Positions 51,736 to 59,090 of a stretch of DNA of 64,000 bases are shown here, in pieces. A program made the position numbers and the translations under genes. How positions within the stretch are numbered: position 1 is the stretch's first letter; the number at the start of each line of letters is the position of its first letter. The notes under the pieces are model-generated. The model was given only the letters and a program-made list of their open reading frames with translations, was not told where the DNA came from and did not search any database. The DNA is from Actinomadura alba (GTDB lineage Bacteria > Actinomycetota > Actinomycetes > Streptosporangiales > Streptosporangiaceae): assembly GCF_014323705.1 (NCBI RefSeq), contig NZ_JABVEC010000004.1, positions 62,001-126,000 on the forward strand, given 5' to 3'.

Positions 51736-52395
51736 GTGACCGACATCCCCCTGCGCGTCATGGTCGTCGATGATCACCCGATGTGGCGTGACGCGGTCGC
51801 CCGCGACCTCTCCGACGCCGGCTACGACGTCGTGGCGACGGCCGGCGAGGGCCGCGCCGCCGTGCGGATCGCCGGTGCGGTGAGGCCACAGGTCGTGGTC
51901 GTCGATCTTCAACTGCCCGACATCAGTGGTGTCGAGGTGACGCGGCAACTGGTCGCCGCCGACCCCTCGGTGCGTGTGCTCGTGCTGTCGGCCAGCGGCG
52001 AGCAGGAGGATGTGCTCGGCGCGGTCAAGGCCGGTGCGACCGGCTACCTGATCAAGTCCGCCGGTCGTGACGAGTTCCTGGACGCGGTGCGCCGGACGGC
52101 CGTGGGCGACGCGGTGTTCACGCCGGGACTGGCCGGGCTCGTGCTGGGGGAGTACCGCAGGCTGGCCGCGGCCCCGCGGCGCCACGACGAGGACACCCCT
52201 CGGCTCACCGAGCGCGAGACCGAGGTATTGCGGCTGGTCGCCAAGGGACTGACCTACAAGCAGATCGCCGAGCGCCTGGTGCTGTCGCACCGAACGGTGC
52301 AGAACCACGTACAGAACACCCTCAACAAGCTGCAGTTGCACAATCGCGTTCAGCTCGTGCGCTACGCCATCGAGAAGGGCCTCGACCAGGAGTGA
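51736..52395 (+). CDS. macR: MacR-like NarL-family response regulator
   Basis: Response regulator of 219 residues. The receiver domain has VVDDHPMWRD, phospho-acceptor in VVVVDLQLPDISG, and Lys in GYLIKSAG. A LuxR-type helix-turn-helix occupies the C-terminal third (LTERETEVLRLVAKGLTYK, RTVQNHVQNTLNKL). Likely partner of the kinase at 49780. The GTG start is leaderless-like (TAGGGT 7 nt upstream), meaning it can be transcribed apart from macS. Confidence 0.88.
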   Translation: MTDIPLRVMVVDDHPMWRDAVARDLSDAGYDVVATAGEGRAAVRIAGAVRPQVVVVDLQLPDISGVEVTRQLVAADPSVRVLVLSASGEQEDVLGAVKAGATGYLIKSAGRDEFLDAVRRTAVGDAVFTPGLAGLVLGEYRRLAAAPRRHDEDTPRLTERETEVLRLVAKGLTYKQIAERLVLSHRTVQNHVQNTLNKLQLHNRVQLVRYAIEKGLDQE

Positions 52396-52493
52396 CCGGT
52401 TCAGACCGGCACCTCCAGCACGGCGGCGCCGGTCGGCCGGGCGCACCGGCCGCGTTCCGTCGCACGAAGGTGTCAACCGAACGCGGGTTTCGC

Positions 52494-52534
52494 GCATCTA
52501 TGTGGTGAGGGGCCGGGTTGCGGGGCCCGGCCCC
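52494..52534 (+). promoter_or_regulatory. conserved leader element of first TIGR04222 gene
   Basis: GCATCTATG at 52494-52502, then a perfect 9-bp hairpin GGGGCCGGG/CCCGGCCCC at 52509-52534, 24 nt before the ATG. The same arrangement and spacing occur before the second copy (53668-53709). Confidence 0.65.
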
Positions 52535-52557
52535 CCACCGGCGGCGGGGAGAGTGCC

Positions 52558-53514
52558 ATGCCGAGTGCCGCGCAGGGGGATGCCTGGGGCATCTCGGATC
52601 CGATGTTCGCTGCCGGTTACGTCGTCGCGGCCGTCGCGCTCGCGGGACTGACGGTGCTTCTGCGCCGCAGGATCACGCGGGGACGGCCGGCGAAGGCTCC
52701 ACTCGATCCGATCGAGACCGCCTACCTCGGTGGCGGTCCGCCCAGGGCGATCGCCGCCGCCGTCATGGCGCTGCGGGCCGACCGGGCCGTCAAGAGCGCC
52801 GGGCGTGGCCGCCTGGAGGCCACGGGCGCCTCGTACGCCGCCGCCGACGCGATCGGCGCGCTGCTCATCGAGAAGGTGTTCAGGGCGATCCGGAGCGATG
52901 GAGTGGTCAGGACGGCGCACCTCGGCACCGACCTGGGGATACGGCGAGCGCTCGACAAGACCCGGCGCGACCTGGAGCGCAAGGGACTCCTGTCGACCGC
53001 GGCCGAGCGATCCCGGCTCCGTCTCACCGTCGTTCCGCTCGGTGGGCTGCTGGTCATCGGCCTGGTCCGTCTCGGGGCCGGCGTCGGGAACGGGGCCCCG
53101 GTGGTCGTCCTCATGCTGGCCATGATCGGAGTGACGGTCCTGACGGTGGCCGGGCTCGTCGTGAGACCGCGCGTCACGACGGCCGGCCAGGTGGCGCTCG
53201 CCGATGCCAGGACCACGCACGCGCATCTGGAGCCGTCGATGTCCCCGGCGTGGCAGACCTACGGGACGGCCGACGTCGCGTACGGCGTCGGCGTGTTCGG
53301 CGTGGCGGCGATGCTGAGCGTCGACCCGGCCTTCGCCGAGGAGTCCGCGATCATCGAGCAGGTCCACGTGCAGGCCGGTGGCGGAGGTAGCGGGAGCACC
53401 GGTGGCTGGAGTGGCTGGGGTGGCCGGTGTGGCAGTGGGGACGGAGCCGGCGGGGACGGTGGAGGCGGGGACGGTGGCTGCGGCGGTGGGGGTGGCTGCG
53501 GCGGCGGAAGTTGA
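52558..53514 (+). CDS. TIGR04222 membrane protein with Gly/Cys-rich tail (copy 1)
   Basis: Membrane protein of 318 residues of the TIGR04222 type, function unknown. Helices lie at about 16-36, 155-172 and 180-200, with a fourth hydrophobic segment near 240-255. A charged domain of about 115 residues between helices 1 and 2 carries DPIETAYLGGGP. The tail (about 270-318) is low-complexity Gly/Ser/Asp with three Cys (GRCGSG, GGCGGGGGCGGG) and two Trp (GGWSGWGG). It may be a substrate of the downstream DUF692 enzyme. GGGGAGAG precedes the ATG. It is a tandem paralogue of the next gene. Confidence 0.88.
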   Translation: MPSAAQGDAWGISDPMFAAGYVVAAVALAGLTVLLRRRITRGRPAKAPLDPIETAYLGGGPPRAIAAAVMALRADRAVKSAGRGRLEATGASYAAADAIGALLIEKVFRAIRSDGVVRTAHLGTDLGIRRALDKTRRDLERKGLLSTAAERSRLRLTVVPLGGLLVIGLVRLGAGVGNGAPVVVLMLAMIGVTVLTVAGLVVRPRVTTAGQVALADARTTHAHLEPSMSPAWQTYGTADVAYGVGVFGVAAMLSVDPAFAEESAIIEQVHVQAGGGGSGSTGGWSGWGGRCGSGDGAGGDGGGGDGGCGGGGGCGGGS

Positions 53515-53667
53515 GGCGGCGGGGCGAACCGCGGCGGACGGCGACCGAGTGGGGCGTGCGGGCGACGGCCGGACCTGGCGGCGCGTGCCATGCCAAGCCC
53601 GGCCGTACGAGATCGCGAAATCGGTGTGTTTTGTGTCATAGGACCCGGAACCATTCGCGGCCTTCTG

Positions 53668-53709
53668 GCATCTATGAGACCAAGGGGCCGGGATGCGGGG
53701 CCCGGCCCC
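53668..53709 (+). promoter_or_regulatory. conserved leader element of second TIGR04222 gene
   Basis: GCATCTATG at 53668-53676 and hairpin GGGGCCGGG/CCCGGCCCC at 53684-53709, 23 nt before the GTG. It duplicates the leader of copy 1. Confidence 0.65.
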
Positions 53710-53731
53710 TGACTCTTTGCGGGGAGAGACT

Positions 53732-54709
53732 GTGCAGACTGTTGGGCAAGGCGACACCTGGGGCATCTCCAACTCACTGTTCATCACTCTGTTCGTGACG
53801 GCGGCCGTCGCGCTGGTCGTGCTGGCGCTGGTCCTGCGGTTGCGCGTGGGACGAGGCGGCGCCGTCCCGCGCACGCTAGGGCCCGTCGAGACGGCCTACG
53901 TCGCCGGAGGGCCGGGGATGGCGGTCCTCGCCGCGCTCGCTGAGCTGCGGGTCGGCGGTGCCGTCGCCGGGGTCGGTCAGGGTTTCGTACGGGCTGTAGA
54001 CGTGCCGAACACGGCGCGCGAGCCGCTCTCCGAGGCGCTTTTGACGGCCGTCCGGCAACGCGGGTCCGCCCGGGTCCGGCATCTTCCGTCGGAGTATCAC
54101 GTGCGGCAGACGCTCGAGGGGGTCCGCACGACGCTCCAGCGAGACGGCTTCCTGATCACCGAGGCAGAACGGATGTGGGTCCGTCTCGCCGCCCTGCCCC
54201 TCGGTGTGCTCATCGGTGTCGGCATCGCGCGCATCATCGTCGACGCGCAGAACGGCGAGCCGATCGGATTCCTCCCGGTGCTGCTGCCGGTCGTGGCCTT
54301 CGCCGCCCTGGTCCTGTTCTTCGCCGGCCTTCCGCGGGTGACCCGGGCAGGAGGCGACGCGCTGCGGAGCGCCCGAGCCGAGCACGCGTATCTCGACCCT
54401 TCGAAGAACCCCGCGTGGTCCGTGTACGGTCCGCACGGCGCCGCTCTCGGCGTCGCGCTGTTCGGCCTGCCCGCGCTCCTCAGCATCGATCCCACCTTTG
54501 CGGAGCAGGCCGAGCTCGGGCGTTACTCCCGGTCGCAGACGGACGGCGGGTACGCCGGCGGCTACGCCTGTGCCGCCGCCGGCTCGGGCGGCTGCGGCGG
54601 CGGGAGCGGCTGCGGCGGAGGAGGCTGCGGCGGCGGCGGTGGTGGCAGCGGCGGTGGCAGCGGCGGCGGTTGCGGCGGTGGTGGTGGCGGTTGCGGCGGT
54701 GGCGGATGA
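53732..54709 (+). CDS. TIGR04222 membrane protein with Gly/Cys-rich tail (copy 2)
   Basis: Membrane protein of 325 residues, paralogue of copy 1 (shared GDTWGIS-type start, PVETAYVAGGP, and a fourth hydrophobic segment LSIDPTFAEQ). Helices at about 12-34, 149-170 and 180-200. The tail of about 50 residues is almost only Gly and Ser with six Cys, each flanked by Gly or Ser/Ala (GGCGGGSGCGGGGCGGG and more). Start GTG 53732 follows GGGGAGAG. The stop overlaps the DUF692 gene start (ATGA), so enzyme and candidate substrate are made together. Confidence 0.88.
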   Translation: MQTVGQGDTWGISNSLFITLFVTAAVALVVLALVLRLRVGRGGAVPRTLGPVETAYVAGGPGMAVLAALAELRVGGAVAGVGQGFVRAVDVPNTAREPLSEALLTAVRQRGSARVRHLPSEYHVRQTLEGVRTTLQRDGFLITEAERMWVRLAALPLGVLIGVGIARIIVDAQNGEPIGFLPVLLPVVAFAALVLFFAGLPRVTRAGGDALRSARAEHAYLDPSKNPAWSVYGPHGAALGVALFGLPALLSIDPTFAEQAELGRYSRSQTDGGYAGGYACAAAGSGGCGGGSGCGGGGCGGGGGGSGGGSGGGCGGGGGGCGGGG

Positions 54710-55539
54710 GCGGCGTGGTCGCGCCCCCCGTGGACCTCGGTGTCGGCATCGGCTGGCGGCCGGACATCGCCGGCTTCGTCGCCGGACTGCCGGGGCTGCG
54801 GTTCACCGAAGTGATCGCGGAATCGGTGCATGCCGCGCATCCCGCCGACGAACTGCTCGCGCTGAGAGACCGGGGCACCCGGATCATTCCGCACGGGGTG
54901 CGGCTGTCGCTCGGCGGCGCCGAGCCGGTCACCGTCGACCGCGTCTCGCACCTCGCAGAGTGCGCGGAACTGCTCGACGCGCCCTTGGTCAGTGAGCACA
55001 TCGCGTTCGTACGGGCGGGCGGGATCGAGGCGGGTCATCTGCTCCCTGTGCCCCGGACCCGCGCCGCGCTCGACGTGCTCACGGACAACATCCGCCGGAC
55101 CTGCGCGGAGCTGCCCGTGCCGCTGGCGGTCGAACCGATCGCGACATTGTTCGACTGGCCGGACCAGGACTACGACGAGGCCGGTTTCCTGACCGAGGTG
55201 CTGGCGCGGACCGACGCCCTTCTGCTGCTCGACGTCGCCAACGTCTACGCCAACGCCCGAAACCGCGGTGAGGATCCGCTCGACCTGCTGGACTCGCTGC
55301 CGCTCGAGCGCGTGGCCTATGTGCACGTGGCCGGCGGCTCCGAGCGCGACGGGCTGTATCACGACACCCACACCGACCCGGTGCCGAACGAGGTGCTGGC
55401 CCTGGTCTCCGAGCTCTGCGCCAGGCGCGACCCGCCGGGGCTGCTGCTCGAACGCGACGGCCGGTATCCGCCCGCCGGCGAGCTGAGGGCCGAGCTCGAC
55501 GCCATCGCCGACGCCGCCGGCCTTCCGCACGTGACATGA
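54706..55539 (+). CDS. DUF692 (MNIO) family iron-dependent oxidase
   Basis: DUF692 protein of 277 residues. Members such as MbnB and TglH are multinuclear non-heme iron oxidases (MNIOs) that oxidise Cys or other residues of ribosomal peptides. The TIM-barrel metal ligands are present: His63 (IPHGVRLS), His98 (VSEHIAF), Glu143 (AVEPIATLF), Asp176/Asn179 (LLDVANVYAN), His207 (YVHVAGG), Asp220/His222 (HDTHTDP) and Glu249 (LLERDG). It overlaps both neighbours by 4 nt (ATGA at each end). The substrate is inferred to be the Cys of the TIGR04222 tails; chemistry is not known. Confidence 0.92.
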   Translation: MSGVVAPPVDLGVGIGWRPDIAGFVAGLPGLRFTEVIAESVHAAHPADELLALRDRGTRIIPHGVRLSLGGAEPVTVDRVSHLAECAELLDAPLVSEHIAFVRAGGIEAGHLLPVPRTRAALDVLTDNIRRTCAELPVPLAVEPIATLFDWPDQDYDEAGFLTEVLARTDALLLLDVANVYANARNRGEDPLDLLDSLPLERVAYVHVAGGSERDGLYHDTHTDPVPNEVLALVSELCARRDPPGLLLERDGRYPPAGELRAELDAIADAAGLPHVT

Positions 55540-56030
55540 CGGTCACGACACCGGACCCCGTTCCGGATCCGCCGCTGACGGCGCGCGAGGAACTCGCCGC
55601 CGCACAGGAGCGGCTGGTACGGGCGCTCGTAGCCGGTGACGAGCCGCCGCCCGGCTTCGACCCGGCGCGGATCGCGGTGGCGGCCCGGGCGCTGTTGAAC
55701 AAGCGGGCCGGCGAGGTGGCCCGTGCGTGGCCCCGGCTGGCCGCGGCCCACGGTGCCCGGTGGCCGGCCGCCTTCGCTGACTGGGCCGCCGGAACCCCCT
55801 CCCGGGGGGCCTGGCTCGACGGGTGGGGGTTCGCCCGCTCCCGCCGCGCCCACCTGCCGCCCGCCGCGGCGGCAGAGCTCGCGGGGTGCGAGGCCCACTG
55901 GTCGTACCGGCCCGACGGACCGCCGCGGCGCCGCCGCGTCGCGGTCGGCCGGCTGCCCGGGGGCGTGATCGTGCAGGTGCTCGGCCGCGCGGTGGTGGTG
56001 CGCCCGAGGCGGTCTCAGCTCCCGAGGTAG
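55536..56030 (+). CDS. MNIO partner-like protein
   Basis: A 164-residue protein translationally coupled to the DUF692 gene. It has a helical body of the kind seen in MbnC/DUF2063-type partners (ELAAAQERLVRALVAGDEPP, AARALLNKRAGEVARAWPRL, FADWAAGTPSRGAWLDGWGFA) and a basic C-terminus (RRRRVAVG, IVQVLGRAVVV). In MNIO systems such partners recognise the substrate. Similarity is judged by eye and should be tested. It overlaps the convergent regulator gene by 16 nt. Confidence 0.7.
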   Translation: MTVTTPDPVPDPPLTAREELAAAQERLVRALVAGDEPPPGFDPARIAVAARALLNKRAGEVARAWPRLAAAHGARWPAAFADWAAGTPSRGAWLDGWGFARSRRAHLPPAAAAELAGCEAHWSYRPDGPPRRRRVAVGRLPGGVIVQVLGRAVVVRPRRSQLPR

Positions 56031-56668
56031 CGGAGCACGGCGAGGACGCGACGGCTGTAGCCGGTGGCGTGCGCCAGCCCGAGCTTGTCGAAGATCGCGT
56101 TGATGTGCTTCTCCACGGCGCTCTGGGAGATGTGGAGCCGGGCCGCGATGCCCGCATTGGTATGGCCCTGCGCCATGTGGTCGAGCACGTCGCGCTCCCG
56201 TGGGGTGAGGCGGCCCAGCGGGTCGGCCCGCGTGGTGCGCGCGAGCAGCTGCCTGACGACCTCGGGGTCGAAGGCCGCCCCGCCGGCGCCCACCCGCTCG
56301 AGCGCCGTGAGGAACTCCTCCACCTGCATGACGCGGTCCTTGAGCAGATAGCCGACGCCCTCGGTGTCGGCGGTGAGCAGCTCGGTGGTGTAGCGCTTCT
56401 CGACGTACTGCGACAGGACGAGGACGCCCACGCGCGGCCAGCGCCGGCGGATCTCCAGTGCGGCGCGCAGCCCCTCGTCGGTGTGGGACGGCGGCATTCT
56501 CACATCGGCCACCACCACGTCCGGTGGGGCCGCATCGACCGCCTCGATCGCCTCGATCAGCGCAGCGCCATCACCCACCGCGCCGATCACCTCATGGCCC
56601 TCCTCGGTGAGCAGGCGGATGAGCCCCTCACGCAGCAGCACCGAGTCCTCGGCCAGGATCACTCGCAC
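56015..56668 (-). CDS. LuxR-type response regulator (orphan)
   Basis: Response regulator of 217 residues. Receiver: VILAEDSVLLREGLIRLL, phospho-acceptor in VVVADVRMPPSHTDEGL, Lys in VGYLLKDRV. C-terminal LuxR helix-turn-helix: LTPRERDVLDHMAQGHTNAGI and SQSAVEKHINAIFDKLGL. GTG start. Its kinase partner seems reduced to the fragment just upstream (56659-56877), so it may be an orphan or answer to another kinase. The 3' end overlaps the convergent MNIO partner gene. Confidence 0.92.
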   Translation of the reverse strand: MRVILAEDSVLLREGLIRLLTEEGHEVIGAVGDGAALIEAIEAVDAAPPDVVVADVRMPPSHTDEGLRAALEIRRRWPRVGVLVLSQYVEKRYTTELLTADTEGVGYLLKDRVMQVEEFLTALERVGAGGAAFDPEVVRQLLARTTRADPLGRLTPRERDVLDHMAQGHTNAGIAARLHISQSAVEKHINAIFDKLGLAHATGYSRRVLAVLRYLGS

Positions 56669-56877
56669 GGCAGCTCCGCGACGACGGTGGTGGGGCCGCC
56701 GGGAGGGCTGTGCACCCGGAACCGCCCGTCGAGCGTGGCCACCCGGCGGGCCAGCCCGGACAGGCCGCCGCCCCCGGGGTCGGCACCCCCGGTCCCGTCC
56801 TCGTCCACGCGTACGACGACCATGCCGTCCGCGCGCGCGAGGCCCTCGGCGGGCTGGCCAGTTGCGCTCATCTGCAC
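56659..56877 (-). pseudogene. remnant of sensor histidine kinase
   Basis: A 72-residue frame that keeps only the C-terminal end of a HATPase domain: VVVRVDEDGTGGADPGGGG (G1 box), LSGLARRVATLDGRFRVHSP (G2 region) and PPGGPTTVVAELPC. The sensor, His-phosphorylation and N-box regions are missing, and the DedA gene begins just upstream. It overlaps the regulator start by 10 nt. Best read as a deletion remnant of the cognate kinase; a stand-alone function is less likely. Confidence 0.75.
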
Positions 56878-56893
56878 GGTCAGGTTAGCCGGA

Positions 56894-57583
56894 TCAGCGC
56901 CGGGCCCGGTGGCCTGGGCTTCGCGTGGCTCGCCGGTCGCGCCGGACCCGGGCCACCCGCGCGGCCGCGAACCAGACGGTGGCGACCGCCACCGCGGCGG
57001 CGACGACGTACTGGAACACCCCGGCGTACTGCTCCGCCTGGTGCCAATTGTCGCCGAGCGCGTAGCCGGCCAGCACGAAGGCGGTGTTCCAGATCAGGCT
57101 CCCGAGTGCGGTGAAGGTCACGAAGGTCAGGATCGGCATCCGCTCGACCCCGGCCGGGATCGAGATCAGGCTGCGGAAGATCGGGATCATCCGCCCGAAG
57201 AACACCGTCTTGACCCCATGCCGGGCGAACCACGCCTCGGTCCGCTCGAGGTCGGAGACCTTCACCAGCGGCAGTCTCGCGGCGATCGCGAGGGTGCGGT
57301 CCCGGCCGACCAGCGCACCAGCGTAATAGAGCACGACGGCACCGGCGACCGAACCGAGGGTCGTCCAGAAGATGACGTTGAGCAGGTGCATGTCACCCTG
57401 GGCGGCGGTGAAACCGGCGAGCGGCAGGATCACCTCGCTCGGCAGCGGGGGAAACAGGTTCTCGAGGGCCACCGCGATTCCGGCGCCCGGGGCCCCGAGG
57501 GTCTCCATGAGCTGGGTGGCCCAGCCGGCGAATCCGCCCGCCGGTTCCGCCGTGGCGGCTTGGGCGACTGTTCGTACGATCAT
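56894..57583 (-). CDS. DedA-family membrane protein
   Basis: DedA/SNARE-associated protein of 229 residues with about five membrane helices; the family includes C55-P/phosphatidyl flippases. Motifs: ENLFPPLPSEVILPLAGF, AGALVGR, FARHGVKTVFFGRMIPIFRS and ISIPAGVERMP. ATG 57583 has no ribosome site but has TAGCGT 7 nt upstream. The C-terminus is Arg-rich. Probably aids lipid-carrier recycling for the wall. Confidence 0.92.
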   Translation of the reverse strand: MIVRTVAQAATAEPAGGFAGWATQLMETLGAPGAGIAVALENLFPPLPSEVILPLAGFTAAQGDMHLLNVIFWTTLGSVAGAVVLYYAGALVGRDRTLAIAARLPLVKVSDLERTEAWFARHGVKTVFFGRMIPIFRSLISIPAGVERMPILTFVTFTALGSLIWNTAFVLAGYALGDNWHQAEQYAGVFQYVVAAAVAVATVWFAAARVARVRRDRRATRSPGHRARR

Positions 57584-57590
57584 GTGGAAG

Positions 57591-57596
57591 ACGCTA
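57591..57596 (-). promoter_or_regulatory. leaderless -10 box of dedA-like gene
   Basis: TAGCGT on the minus strand, 7 nt before the ATG at 57583. Confidence 0.5.
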
Positions 57597-57786
57597 GAAA
57601 AGCCGGTCGCGCCGGACCATGAGGGCGGCCGTCGGATCCTCCGGGCGCCGGCCCCACCGCGATGGGTGCGGAAAACCACAGTGCCCGTGACCCGCGTACC
57701 CCGGGCGCCCGTGACCGCCGTGAACGCGTGCGCGGGAATGCGGGCGATTCCTGGTGATGCGACCATGAAGTCGGCGTCGTACCGCT

Positions 57787-57800
57787 ATGGTCTAGACCAT
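57787..57800. promoter_or_regulatory. DasR-like palindrome upstream of pfk
   Basis: ATGGTCTAGACCAT is a perfect 14-bp palindrome with the core TGGTCTAGACCA that matches the dre site bound by the GntR-family regulator DasR in Streptomyces. It lies 107 bp before the pfk start. The regulator itself is not in the window. Confidence 0.6.
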
Positions 57801-57906
57801 TGGATGCGAAGCGCGCCTGGGTGGGCGCGTGCCCCGGTCAGCCCCTTCCCGCCACTAGTCTGGGCGAGAGGGTCATCGGGGCCTGGTCAAGACGGAGGGG
57901 AATGGC

Positions 57907-58932
57907 ATGCGCGTCGGAGTGCTGACCGGAGGCGGGGACTGCCCCGGTCTGAACGCCGTCATACGCGCCGTGGTGCGCAAGGGCGTGCAGGTCTTCGGAT
58001 TCGAGTTCGTCGGATTCCGGGACGGCTGGCGCGGGCCGCTCGAGGGCGACACGGTCGCGCTGGACGTTCAGGCGGTACGGGGGATCCTGCCGAGGGGCGG
58101 CACCATCCTCGGCTCGTCCCGCACGAACCCGCTCAAGGTCGAGGGCGGCGTTGAACGGATCAAGGACAACCTGGCCGGGCTGGGGGTCGACGCCCTCATC
58201 GCGATCGGCGGAGAGGACACACTGGGCGTCGCCCGGCAGCTCTACGACAGCGGAGTCAACGTCATCGGCGTGCCGAAGACCATCGACAACGACCTCAACG
58301 CCACCGACTACACGTTCGGGTTCGACACCGCCGTGGGCATCGCGATGGAGGCCATCGACCGCCTGCACACCACCGCCGAAAGCCATCACCGCGCACTCAT
58401 CTGCGAGGTCATGGGGCGGCACGCCGGCTGGATCGCGCTGCACGCCGGCATGGCCGGTGGTGCCAACGTCATCCTGATCCCCGAGCAGCCCTTCGACATC
58501 GACAAGGTATGCGCGTACGTCGAGAGCCGCTTCAAGACCCGCTACGCCCCGATCATCGTGGTGGCCGAGGGCGCCCACCCGCTCGACGGGCAGATGGAGC
58601 TGCAGGCGGGCGAGCTCGACGCCTTCGGCCACGTCCGTCTGGGCGGCATCGGTGAGCGTCTGGCCAATGAGATCGAGAAGCGCACCGGCAAGGAGGCCCG
58701 CACCACGGTCCTCGGCCACATCCAGCGCGGCGGCACGCCCACCGCGTTCGACCGCGTGCTCGCCACCCGCTTCGGCCTCCAGGCCATCGACGCCGTGGCC
58801 GACGGCGACTTCGGCAAGATGGTCGCGCTCCAGGGCACCGGCATCGTCCGGGTGGATCTGAGCGCCGCCACCGAGAAGCTGAAGACGGTCCCGGTCGAGC
58901 GCTACACCGAGGCAGAGGTCTTCTTCGGCTGA
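57907..58932 (+). CDS. pfkA: 6-phosphofructokinase, PPi-type signature
   Basis: Phosphofructokinase of 341 residues, group III actinobacterial type. Motifs: VGVLTGGGDCPGLNAVIRA, GSSRTNP, GGEDTLG, PKTIDNDLN and EVMGRHAGWIALHAG. In bacterial PFK numbering, Asp104 (GGEDT) and Lys124 (PKTID) are both present; that pair is typical of PPi-dependent enzymes (ATP enzymes have Gly104). The gene probably encodes a PPi-PFK. GGAGGGG precedes the ATG. A DasR-like site is 107 bp upstream. Confidence 0.94.
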   Translation: MRVGVLTGGGDCPGLNAVIRAVVRKGVQVFGFEFVGFRDGWRGPLEGDTVALDVQAVRGILPRGGTILGSSRTNPLKVEGGVERIKDNLAGLGVDALIAIGGEDTLGVARQLYDSGVNVIGVPKTIDNDLNATDYTFGFDTAVGIAMEAIDRLHTTAESHHRALICEVMGRHAGWIALHAGMAGGANVILIPEQPFDIDKVCAYVESRFKTRYAPIIVVAEGAHPLDGQMELQAGELDAFGHVRLGGIGERLANEIEKRTGKEARTTVLGHIQRGGTPTAFDRVLATRFGLQAIDAVADGDFGKMVALQGTGIVRVDLSAATEKLKTVPVERYTEAEVFFG

Positions 58933-58952
58933 CGCTCCGTCCGCACCGTGAG

Positions 58953-58993
58953 GCCACCCCGCCGGCGCCGTCGAAGGCTCCGGCGGGGGTGGC
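58953..58993 (+). terminator. terminator of pfk
   Basis: A GC-rich stem GCCACCCCGCCGG pairing with CCGGCGGGGGTGGC, with one bulge, 20 nt after the pfk stop. Confidence 0.6.
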
Positions 58994-59077
58994 TGCGCAG
59001 GTGACGAGCCGTCGACGAGCGGAAACATCGTTACGGAACTTCCATTAAGTCCCGCTCGTTCGTCTCGTCCTTCTTAG

Positions 59078-59083
59078 TAACGT
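59078..59083 (+). promoter_or_regulatory. leaderless -10 box of TM2 gene
   Basis: TAACGT ends 7 nt before the ATG at 59091. Confidence 0.5.
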
Positions 59084-59090
59084 CAGTTCT

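Larger units (their letters stand above)
57584..57906. other. intergenic region between dedA-like and pfk genes
   Basis: No gene supported over 323 bp. It holds the DedA-side promoter, a DasR-like palindrome (57787-57800) and the ribosome site of pfk. Nothing else is recognised. Confidence 0.5.

Noticed and set aside
55823..57622. 599-residue plus-strand frame across the regulator, kinase remnant and DedA
   Set aside because: No motif; it runs antisense to three genes with clear domains.
57841..59028. 396-residue minus-strand frame opposite phosphofructokinase
   Set aside because: Antisense shadow of a clear enzyme gene.
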